A stretch of 64,000 nt of DNA from an uncultured Lachnospiraceae bacterium (GTDB lineage: Bacteria; Bacillota; Clostridia; Lachnospirales; Lachnospiraceae). Location of the stretch: NCBI GenBank assembly GCA_910584965.1, contig CAJUDZ010000005.1, forward strand, positions 1 through 64,000, in the 5' to 3' direction. Every line of letters begins with the position of its first letter. Position 1 is the first letter of the stretch. The notes beneath the pieces were generated by a model. It saw nothing but the letters and a program-made list of their open reading frames with translations. It was not told where the DNA came from and made no database searches. Made by a program: the position numbers and the translations under genes. Shown in pieces: positions 34,652 to 41,790 of the stretch.

Positions 34652-35377
34652 TCACGGCTGCTGGCCGGTGATCACTCTCGCAATCTGCTCATTGTCCGCA
34701 TCCGGCGGAATCGTGTAATTTCCCGCTCTGATCTTTTTATCATATCCGTTTTCACAAAGGAATGTATCAAAGGCAGATGCGGATTCGACAATACCCGCAT
34801 CTTCCAGTTTCCGGCTGACCGTATAGGAACCGTCCCCGTTTCCAATCGTAATAAGCGCAGGCACACCGGAAGAATCTTCCGGCCCCATTTGTACATCGGC
34901 ATCCTGCTGCTGCGCATCCTGAACTTCAGCGTCATCCTGCGCCGCCAAAGGCTCCTGTGTTTCCTCTCCTGTTTCGCTGTCATCCGGTACGGATGCCGCA
35001 TTTTCATCAGGCAAAATGGGTTCCGGTGCTCCGTCGGAACCGGTATCTGCATCCGCTACCGCGTTCTCCTCCGGGTTGTTTTCTTCCGGCACATTCTGCT
35101 CCGATTCTTTCGCCGGCAGCTCAACAGCCTCTCCTCCGGTGGAAGTTTCCTTTTCCGGCATAACCGTTCCATCGTTTTCCAATTCACCGTCCTGTGGATC
35201 GGCATCATCCGACGCTGCATCGGTAAGCACCCGGTTTTCTGTCATGCCCAGCTGTTTTGCCCTTGCGATGATCTCATCATCCGTCATCGCTTTACTCCTG
35301 GACGAGGTAATTCCCATAATAATTGCCGTTACCACAATGCCGAGACCAAGACCCCGTAAATAGTATTTTAATTCCAT
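34652..35377 (-). CDS. Membrane protein with a MltG-like C-terminal LysM segment
   Basis: A 241-residue protein. An N-terminal transmembrane helix (about 8-24) is followed by a long acidic, disordered spacer (about 45-170). The C-terminal 70 residues (SYTVSRKLEDAGIVESASAF, then NGYDKKIRAGNYTIP) match the N-terminal LysM-like part of endolytic transglycosylase MltG. The catalytic YceG domain is absent, so it probably binds or senses peptidoglycan rather than cutting it. It is the last gene of the fla/che operon here, 30 bases from the preceding gene. A link to flagellum passage through the wall is speculative. Confidence 0.7.
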   Translation of the reverse strand: MELKYYLRGLGLGIVVTAIIMGITSSRSKAMTDDEIIARAKQLGMTENRVLTDAASDDADPQDGELENDGTVMPEKETSTGGEAVELPAKESEQNVPEENNPEENAVADADTGSDGAPEPILPDENAASVPDDSETGEETQEPLAAQDDAEVQDAQQQDADVQMGPEDSSGVPALITIGNGDGSYTVSRKLEDAGIVESASAFDTFLCENGYDKKIRAGNYTIPPDADNEQIARVITGQQP

Positions 35378-35406
35378 AGTCCACCTGTCACTTGTTATTC
35401 TTTCCC

Positions 35407-36861
35407 TTACAGTCCTTCAAATAAATCAATGACTAATTTTACCTCTCCTATACCAAGTCCTAATTCTTTTGCAATCGCCATATTGGATTTTCCGGCCTTA
35501 TGCAGTTCCAGAATCCTTTCGTTACTGTTTCTTCCGTTATTTTTTCCATTCATGGCATTTAAAAACTGAATATTAAGCGGACTGTTCTCCACCATTCTTT
35601 CCAGCTGCGGTAATGTTTCCGTTCTCTGGAATTCCTGCTGCGGTTCCGCAACATAATCGTAGTCGCTGTCCGGGTCATGAATAATTTCCACCCGCGGCGG
35701 TGCAATCGGGATAAAGCGGTCCTCTTCCTGCATCTGAGGATTTTCATCATAAGCTGTTTCTCCGGTATCTTCCGGCTTTCCGGCATATGAAACTGCTCTG
35801 GCAACTTCCAATGCCTCCGCATAGTCCGCTTCCCTGTCCTGCACTTCTCCGATATTATCAGAATCATCTCCGTCAAATTCAGGCATACCAATGTCCGGGA
35901 TTTCTCCGGAAAATTCGGGAATGCCGATATTCGGCACATCTTCCTCAAACTCCGGTATATCAATCTTAGGTACGTTTCTTTCAGGCTCAAATATATCCGT
36001 TTCCGAAACTTCCCTTTCAAACACCGCAGGCATCCTTCTTTCAGATTCGACTACGACAGCCTCCGAGACGTTTCTTTCGAATGCCGCGGGCATCCTTCTT
36101 TCAAATTCGGCTGCTGCTGCCTCCGGGGCATTTCTTTCAAACGCTGAAGGCAGTCTTCTTTCAAACTCGGCTGCAGCTGCTTCCGGAACATTTCTTTCAA
36201 ACGCCGCAGGCATCCTTCTTTCAAATTCGGCTGCAACTGTCTCCGGGGCATTTCTTTCAAACGCTGCAGGCGTCCTTCTTCCAGACTCAGCCGATGACAG
36301 CTCCGGTACCCGGAGCACCGGCACCATGCTGTGCCCGCGCGCCTCCAGTGCCGCCGTCATGACGGCGCGAACCGCGTCTTCCGCTTCCCGCACGCCGCTT
36401 TCGACCGCTTTCACGGACTCCTGTGTTTCTCTGGCAGTAATTTCCGCGTCTTTGACGGTCTGTTTGATTTCTTCGGCCGTTCTTGCCGCCTCCGAAACGG
36501 TTTCTTTCAGGTTGTCATGTTTATCGTTCAGCATATCGTAAAGGAACAATACTTCTTTATGGTTCTTATTGATCTCTTCCAAAACCGTATCGGAATATTC
36601 ATTGACCGCCATGATCTTTTCATTGGTTACTCTTTCCATAGAACGCTCAGTCTTCTCAATTGCATAACTGACGGTCTCGTCGATGATATCTGAAATATGA
36701 GTTTTGGCTTCTTCGACTTCTTTATCGACCACTTTTCTGACTTCATCTTCTCCGATAAGCTGAAGCGTCTCGTCCATATCTTCTTTTCTGGCAGGCATAA
36801 GATAACCCAGGATGCAAATAACTGCACCCGCTATAATCAGAATAATTTCTACAATGCCCAT
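35407..36861 (-). CDS. Membrane-anchored coiled-coil protein with 20-residue repeats and a DUF6115-like tail
   Basis: A 484-residue protein: one N-terminal transmembrane helix (about 3-22), a coiled coil (about 30-165), a repeat region (about 190-300) of 20-residue units of the type EFERRMPAAFERNAPEAAAA, an acidic linker, and a C-terminal helix-turn-helix-like segment (NERILELHKAGKSNMAIAKE). That tail fits DUF6115. The membrane helix, coiled coil and tail, together with a position between sigD and rpsB, resemble Bacillus SwrB, a flagellar assembly activator. This is an analogy, not shown homology. The 60-base DNA repeats are 36000-36290. Confidence 0.7.
   Translation of the reverse strand: MGIVEIILIIAGAVICILGYLMPARKEDMDETLQLIGEDEVRKVVDKEVEEAKTHISDIIDETVSYAIEKTERSMERVTNEKIMAVNEYSDTVLEEINKNHKEVLFLYDMLNDKHDNLKETVSEAARTAEEIKQTVKDAEITARETQESVKAVESGVREAEDAVRAVMTAALEARGHSMVPVLRVPELSSAESGRRTPAAFERNAPETVAAEFERRMPAAFERNVPEAAAAEFERRLPSAFERNAPEAAAAEFERRMPAAFERNVSEAVVVESERRMPAVFEREVSETDIFEPERNVPKIDIPEFEEDVPNIGIPEFSGEIPDIGMPEFDGDDSDNIGEVQDREADYAEALEVARAVSYAGKPEDTGETAYDENPQMQEEDRFIPIAPPRVEIIHDPDSDYDYVAEPQQEFQRTETLPQLERMVENSPLNIQFLNAMNGKNNGRNSNERILELHKAGKSNMAIAKELGLGIGEVKLVIDLFEGL
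36000..36290 (-). repeat. 60-base tandem repeats inside the DUF6115-like gene
   Basis: About five units, each containing CATTTCTTTCAAACGC or a close variant on the plus strand, coding for 20-residue peptides that alternate RMPAAFERN and PEAAAAEFE. The units differ by a few bases, so the array expanded and then diverged. The reading frame is kept. Confidence 0.85.
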
Positions 36862-36885
36862 CTTAAACCCCCGTTTTCGTATCTC

Positions 36886-37206
36886 TTACATGGATATATC
36901 AAAATTTCCGACTCCTTTTAACAGTACTTTACCGTCCGTTTCCGGCTTTTCTTTTTTTCTGCCTTTCCGTCCGCCGTCGCCGGAATATTCGTTACTGCCT
37001 TTTTCTTTTGCGTCAAATTTTTTATTCTGATATTCCGATTTTTCTCCACGATATACTTTTGTCATCTGATTTTCGATGACTTTTGAAAACTGCTCGCTCA
37101 CATTAGCCTGTTCTACCATGCCCTTTGTGTCTTCATGGTGCTTGATCGTTGTAAAATCCTGTGCCCTCGTAATCTGTCCCTGTATCTCGATCTGTCCTAT
37201 TGCCAT
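36886..37206 (-). CDS. Small unknown protein in the fla/che operon
   Basis: A 106-residue soluble protein, not recognised. The N terminus (MAIGQIEIQGQITRAQDFTT) is followed by a middle helix (MVEQANVSEQFSKVIENQMT) and a charged, low-complexity Lys/Gly/Glu stretch; it ends with LLKGVGNFDISM. The short hydrophobic final motif resembles the GGKFDFSI end of the DUF6033-like protein at 28387. It lies 17 bases after the DUF342 gene and 25 before the next, so it is clearly co-transcribed. A good AAGGGAGAC site precedes its ATG. Confidence 0.75.
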   Translation of the reverse strand: MAIGQIEIQGQITRAQDFTTIKHHEDTKGMVEQANVSEQFSKVIENQMTKVYRGEKSEYQNKKFDAKEKGSNEYSGDGGRKGRKKEKPETDGKVLLKGVGNFDISM

Positions 37207-37222
37207 TTGTGTCTCCCTTCTT

Positions 37223-38821
37223 TCACAGTGCTGTCATCTTCACTTCGCCGCCAACTTTAACAAACTTACAGAATTTCATCTCTTTCTGCACCGTCATGGA
37301 AACATCTCCGATACAAATTTTCGTTCCCGGATGCACGGTTTCCTTAACAGTTACGTTGGCTCCGGCGATTCCTCTCGTCAGACCCTGTAATCGTTCCATT
37401 TCCTGTACGTTTTCAGCAACAATTCCGGATTTCATCTGATTTGCTTCCACTAGCGTCTGTAAATATTGCAGCTGTTCCGGCGACATTTTAGCACCCTGCG
37501 CCATTTTCTTTTTGGTGGAAATCAAAATCTGCTGGATAGACTGTATTTCTTTATGCTCCGTTTCGATCTGCTTCTGAAGTTCCTGGAGCCGGATCGTCAG
37601 ATTCGGATCAACGCCGACTTCCACAATCGTATCCGCGCCCATCGCTGAACCGAGTGTTTTTACATTAACGCTGTTTACCGCACTCACGCTGCCGCCGGAT
37701 ATGAATCCCTTTCTGCCGTCTATGTTTATTTCGGTTCCCGCCATTAACCGGCTGTGCAAAACCGACTCGGAAGCAATATAACCGTCTGCCTGAGCAGTCA
37801 CGCCCTGCAAAAACTTGGAAATAATGTTACCTCCGGCTTTCAGGCTGCCTTTCCCCATGCCGTTCACCCCGCGGGCGATGATAATGTTTTCTCCCGCCTC
37901 CAGAACTGCGCCTTCCACGACACCTTTTATCTCGATATCACCTTTGGCTTTCACCTGGAAGTTGGTGCAAACATTTCCATTGACCTGAACGCTTCCCTCA
38001 TAATCGATATTGCCCGTCGCATTGTCTACATTTTCAACAATCAGAACATCGGAGACGAAAACGCTCCCTTCTATCAATTCCACATGACCGCTGACCTGAG
38101 AGATCAGTGTCGTATTATCCTCAGAAATTTCTATATTATTACCGTATTTTAAAACTGCCTTTTTGACATCCCGCGGTTTCAGCCGCTGTCCAAGCAGATT
38201 TGTTCCATACTCTCCGGGATCTTCCGGTATCAGTCTCGCCAGAACGTCTCCCTTATCACAGTGCTGCACAACATTCAGCTGGAAAAAGTCCACGCTCCCG
38301 TCTTCCTTTAACGCCGGTTTCACTTTTCTATCCGTGTTAAAATAGTATTTGATACTGGCATCCCTGCCATGCACGGGTTCCTTTCCCTGTGCGATAAGAA
38401 TATCCTTACAATAATCCCTTCTCTTCGCAAAACATTTCTGAATGACTTCTGTAAGAATACCGTATTTAATCCCGCTGTTTTCCAAATCCTGTATCAATTC
38501 GTCAGCGGTCATCAGTCCTCCCCCGACGGAAGGCGCATAAAACCTGACATATGCACGCATATTATCAGGTGTTATCGTAAGTTTATAGCATTCACGCTCC
38601 GGAAGCGTTGTGCGTTTCTCAAGCAAAACAGCCATCCTTTTTTCTGCGGAGGCTTCCACCGCTTTATATAGGCTGTTTTTATCACATACAATATCTTTTG
38701 AGGAAAGATATTCCATTACATCATTTACGGAAACGGGTTTTCCTCCCTCCGTAGGAGGAATCAGTTGAATGCCAGTCTTACCCTCTTCGTGAATTAATCT
38801 GAAAAATCCGTTCATGCACAC
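37223..38821 (-). CDS. FapA/DUF342-family polymer-forming protein
   Basis: A 532-residue soluble protein of the DUF342 (FapA) family. The N-terminal third binds an unknown partner. The middle (about 250-390) is a right-handed beta-helix like bactofilins: VSGHVELIEGSVFVSDVLIV, YEGSVQVNGNVCTNF and KGDIEIKGVVEGAVLEAGEN. The last part is a coiled coil (LQELQKQIETEHKEIQS) and ends in a short domain. Members near flagellar genes are thought to act as scaffolds or sensors; the function is unproven. It follows sigD by 32 bases. Confidence 0.85.
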   Translation of the reverse strand: MCMNGFFRLIHEEGKTGIQLIPPTEGGKPVSVNDVMEYLSSKDIVCDKNSLYKAVEASAEKRMAVLLEKRTTLPERECYKLTITPDNMRAYVRFYAPSVGGGLMTADELIQDLENSGIKYGILTEVIQKCFAKRRDYCKDILIAQGKEPVHGRDASIKYYFNTDRKVKPALKEDGSVDFFQLNVVQHCDKGDVLARLIPEDPGEYGTNLLGQRLKPRDVKKAVLKYGNNIEISEDNTTLISQVSGHVELIEGSVFVSDVLIVENVDNATGNIDYEGSVQVNGNVCTNFQVKAKGDIEIKGVVEGAVLEAGENIIIARGVNGMGKGSLKAGGNIISKFLQGVTAQADGYIASESVLHSRLMAGTEINIDGRKGFISGGSVSAVNSVNVKTLGSAMGADTIVEVGVDPNLTIRLQELQKQIETEHKEIQSIQQILISTKKKMAQGAKMSPEQLQYLQTLVEANQMKSGIVAENVQEMERLQGLTRGIAGANVTVKETVHPGTKICIGDVSMTVQKEMKFCKFVKVGGEVKMTAL

Positions 38822-38853
38822 CTCTCATTCGGGGCCTCATTATGCAGTAAACG

Positions 38854-39639
38854 TTACCTGTCCGTAAGAATACCCATATAATTTCCCAGTTTTGTTTTCA
38901 TTTTCTGTAAAGCTCTTGTATGAAGCTGCGAAGTTCTGGACTCAGAAACTTCCAGAATACTGCTGATCTCTTTCAGCGTCAGATCTTCATAATAATACAG
39001 TACGATAACTTTACGCTCCTTCTCTGTCAAAAGTTCCAGCGCGGCGGCAAGAATACGTTTCAATTCATCCCGTTCTATCACTTCTTCCGGTTCGTCGAAC
39101 TGTGCTTTACGATTAAAGCTGTTATCGTTCGGAATCTCGCTTCCCTGTTCCATAAACTCATTCAGGGAAACGACATTCGTTATTTTCATTTGCGACTGCC
39201 AATCGACATATTCATCGTTTGTAATACCCAGATTGGCAGCTACTTCTTCATCCGTTGCGCTTCTTCCGCATCTGGCTTCGATCTCTCTGATCGCCGTATC
39301 AATCTTTTTCTGCTTCTGCCGGATAGTTCTGGGAATCCAGTCCATTTTCCGTATTTGATCAAGAATTGCGCCTCTGATACGCAGACTGGCATATGTTTCA
39401 AATTTAACATCCTTGAGCGCATCAAACTTATCGATCGCATCGATCAGACCAAAGATACCATAGCTCACCAGATCTTCATATTCCACATTATAGCCAAGAT
39501 ACATACTAAGCCGGCCTGCAACCATTTTTACAAGCGGGGCATATTCCAATATAATTTTTTCCCTCACCACGGAAGACCTGGTTTTATCATATTCTTCCCA
39601 AAGTTTCTTTCTGCCTGCTTCGTCCATCAAATTTCCCAA
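38854..39639 (-). CDS. sigD: Sigma-28 factor (FliA/WhiG family) for late flagellar genes
   Basis: Directs RNA polymerase to late motility promoters (TAAA-N15-GCCGATAT type). A 261-residue protein with region 2 (YGIFGLIDAIDKFDALKDVKFETYASLRIRGAILDQ, trimmed here to its core YGIFGLIDAIDKFD), region 3 around DWIPRTIRQKQKKI, and region 4 (LTLKEISSILEVSESRTSQL). It lies inside the fla/che operon just after an unknown gene and cheD, as in Bacillus. An anti-sigma factor FlgM is not in the window. The sigma-28-type promoter at 29156 is a likely target. Confidence 0.95.
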   Translation of the reverse strand: MGNLMDEAGRKKLWEEYDKTRSSVVREKIILEYAPLVKMVAGRLSMYLGYNVEYEDLVSYGIFGLIDAIDKFDALKDVKFETYASLRIRGAILDQIRKMDWIPRTIRQKQKKIDTAIREIEARCGRSATDEEVAANLGITNDEYVDWQSQMKITNVVSLNEFMEQGSEIPNDNSFNRKAQFDEPEEVIERDELKRILAAALELLTEKERKVIVLYYYEDLTLKEISSILEVSESRTSQLHTRALQKMKTKLGNYMGILTDR

Positions 39640-39656
39640 TTACACCGTGGCGCCTG

Positions 39657-40133
39657 TCAGAAAATCAACTCTTCATCATCATGACTCAGCTTATTTTCCT
39701 GTGCCGCCTTCCCGGCCCCTTTCGGCTCTTTTAATTTTTCCGTACCGTCTGCTTCGTCAAGTTCCTTCTCGAATACTTCACCCGCTTCCCTGCGTTCCTC
39801 TTCAATTTGTGCTTCAAAACGGTCTAACATCCATTTTAATGTTTCGCCCGCTATAAAAAAGGCAATCAACACCCATAACAATATAACGAGCATATCTTTC
39901 GACTTATAGTGCAGCATATACATCGTAATGCTGGTTATCGCGCCCGCAAGGAGCATGACAAAGGGCGGAATCAGCTTTCGTTTTCTCGCCCGTATCGCCG
40001 CTTTTTTCTCTTCCAGCTCACGTTCTCTTGCTTTTTCTCTTTCAAGCTCCGCAATATCCGTTATCAGCTCCAGCGCATCTTTTTCCTCTTCCTGTTCCAG
40101 TTCTTCCTGTTCTTCTTTTTTCAATTTCCGCAC
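39657..40133 (-). CDS. Unknown small membrane protein between cheD and sigD
   Basis: A 158-residue protein: a very acidic then Glu/Arg-rich coiled coil (1-50), two transmembrane helices (about 54-73 and 80-101), and a charged C-terminal tail (KLSHDDEELIF at the end). Not recognised. It is embedded in the chemotaxis/sigma part of the operon, 34 bases from cheD and 18 from sigD. Both ends are expected to be cytoplasmic. Confidence 0.7.
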   Translation of the reverse strand: MRKLKKEEQEELEQEEEKDALELITDIAELEREKARERELEEKKAAIRARKRKLIPPFVMLLAGAITSITMYMLHYKSKDMLVILLWVLIAFFIAGETLKWMLDRFEAQIEEERREAGEVFEKELDEADGTEKLKEPKGAGKAAQENKLSHDDEELIF

Positions 40134-40166
40134 CCCTTACATTCTTCACCGGACATGAATACAGCC

Positions 40167-40655
40167 TTATATTGTTTTTTCCGATCTTCCGACCGCACGA
40201 ATTACAAAATCCCCGGTCTCCGGATAAAAAATAACGGTCCTTCCGTAATTCGCTCCTGTATCCTCCGCAAGAATCGGTATTTTCAACTGCGCAAGCTTTT
40301 TCTTGGTAGCCTCTACATTTCTTTCACCCACGCGGGTTGCCTCAGAATTTCCTCCCTGAAAAGAGAACATCTGAGCGCCGCCCGCAATTTTTGCAACAAG
40401 TCTTGTTCTGTTCGCCCCTTTAGCCACAACCCGCTTTACCAGCTCTTCTATCCCCGTGTCGGCAAATTTTGGAATATTGCTGTTGTTTCTGATCGCTGTA
40501 CTATCGGGAAGCATAATATGTGCCAATCCCCCTATTTTGGTCGCGGGATCCCGTATTGCGATTCCTACGCACGAACCAAGCCCCAGCGTTGTAATTCCAT
40601 TGGGACTAACACATACATTTAAATCGGCCATACCGACCTTTATCACCTCAGCCAT
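40167..40655 (-). CDS. cheD: Chemoreceptor glutamine deamidase CheD
   Basis: Deamidates glutamines on chemoreceptors and forms a feedback pair with CheC. A 162-residue protein with the catalytic Cys in LGLGSCVGIAIRD, the His in GLAHIMLP, and the later Thr/Ser-containing GANYGRTVIFYPETGDF. It starts 35 bases after cheC, as in Bacillus. Confidence 0.95.
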   Translation of the reverse strand: MAEVIKVGMADLNVCVSPNGITTLGLGSCVGIAIRDPATKIGGLAHIMLPDSTAIRNNSNIPKFADTGIEELVKRVVAKGANRTRLVAKIAGGAQMFSFQGGNSEATRVGERNVEATKKKLAQLKIPILAEDTGANYGRTVIFYPETGDFVIRAVGRSEKTI

Positions 40656-40689
40656 TTCCTGAATCTCCCACCTTCAACTTTCGGCATTC

Positions 40690-41307
40690 TTAAACTGCCA
40701 TGCCCAATGCCGATAATATTTTGCTATATGATTCCAAATCCGGAATTAAAATAAAATATCCGTCTATCGCCACTTCATCAAAAAACTGCGTCTGTATCAA
40801 CAGCATCCGGTCGCCTACGGCGCCAAACTGTATGGCCGGCACACTCATGATCGCTCCCGCCATATCCACTGCCACATCCGGTATCGTTGGGAATATTTTC
40901 AAATTCGTCAGCGAAGATAACGAATTCAAATATGCCCCCGTAATGATATTTCCCACCTCTTTCAATGCGGAAAATTCCATTTCGGAGAACTCTTCTCCTT
41001 CCATTTCCATTCCCATCAGTTTTGACACAAGAAATCTGGCGGAATTTTTTTCCAGAAGGAACATAATGCTTCCGGTTATATCCCCTTCTACGCCCAGATA
41101 AATACCGGCCATAATCTGTTCTTCACCGCCCATCGCCGTGCCAACTTCTTTAAATTCCAGCAACCCTACTTTCGGCACCGACATATCCACCTTGCACTGC
41201 AGCATCTGTGCCAGCGCCGTAGTCGCATTTCCAGCGCCGATATTCCCCAGTTCCTTCAGAATATCGAAGTACTCCTGAGACATTTCGTCAAAATTTAATT
41301 CACCCAC
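40690..41307 (-). CDS. cheC: CheC, CheY-P phosphatase
   Basis: Dephosphorylates CheY-P and is stimulated by CheD. A 205-residue protein with the two CheC helices: DILKELGNIGAGNATTALAQML near the N terminus and FSALKEVGNIITGAYLNSLSS in the second half, each carrying the Glu/Asn active-site pair. Together with the CheC-type modules in FliY it gives two phosphatases. No CheZ is present. Confidence 0.94.
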   Translation of the reverse strand: MGELNFDEMSQEYFDILKELGNIGAGNATTALAQMLQCKVDMSVPKVGLLEFKEVGTAMGGEEQIMAGIYLGVEGDITGSIMFLLEKNSARFLVSKLMGMEMEGEEFSEMEFSALKEVGNIITGAYLNSLSSLTNLKIFPTIPDVAVDMAGAIMSVPAIQFGAVGDRMLLIQTQFFDEVAIDGYFILIPDLESYSKILSALGMAV

Positions 41308-41318
41308 AAATAAACCTC

Positions 41319-41771
41319 CTAAGAATTTTCCGGCACGACCAGATTCAAATCCAGAAGCGAAATCAGGCCGCCCTCGTATTTTCCAATTCCGTATATAAAA
41401 TTATCTTTTTCGTCTTTGGAAGCATAGGCCACTTTTTCAATCTGTGCCGTTTCCAGCGTGACAACCTCTTTTACCTCATCGACGATAATACCTATCATTC
41501 CCTGCTGTTCCATTTTAATCACAATGATTCTGCTGGATTTGGTAACAACATCTTCTTCCAGTCCCATCTTGATACGGATGCTCATAACGGGAAGGACTTC
41601 GCCGCGCAGATTAATAACGCCTTTTAAATAAGGTGCGACTTTGGGTACTCTTGTAATTTTCTGCATTCTCAGAATGTTATCGATGTATTTGATATCGATG
41701 CCATACTGTTCATCTCCCAGTCTGATCACGATAAACTGAGTTGTATCATTAGCAACTTTTAATTCTTCCAT
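41319..41771 (-). CDS. cheW: Chemotaxis coupling protein CheW
   Basis: Links chemoreceptors to CheA in the receptor arrays. A 150-residue single CheW domain: QFIVIRLGDEQYGIDIKYID, VPKVAPYLKGVINLRGEVLP and VDEVKEVVTLETAQIE. It lies 19 bases behind cheA and 11 before cheC, in one transcript. Confidence 0.96.
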   Translation of the reverse strand: MEELKVANDTTQFIVIRLGDEQYGIDIKYIDNILRMQKITRVPKVAPYLKGVINLRGEVLPVMSIRIKMGLEEDVVTKSSRIIVIKMEQQGMIGIIVDEVKEVVTLETAQIEKVAYASKDEKDNFIYGIGKYEGGLISLLDLNLVVPENS

Positions 41772-41790
41772 TCTACCCTGTCTCCTTCCC

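Noticed and set aside
36000..36290. Possible CRISPR array
   Set aside because: The repeats are in frame, diverged, contiguous without spacers and coding; no cas genes are nearby.
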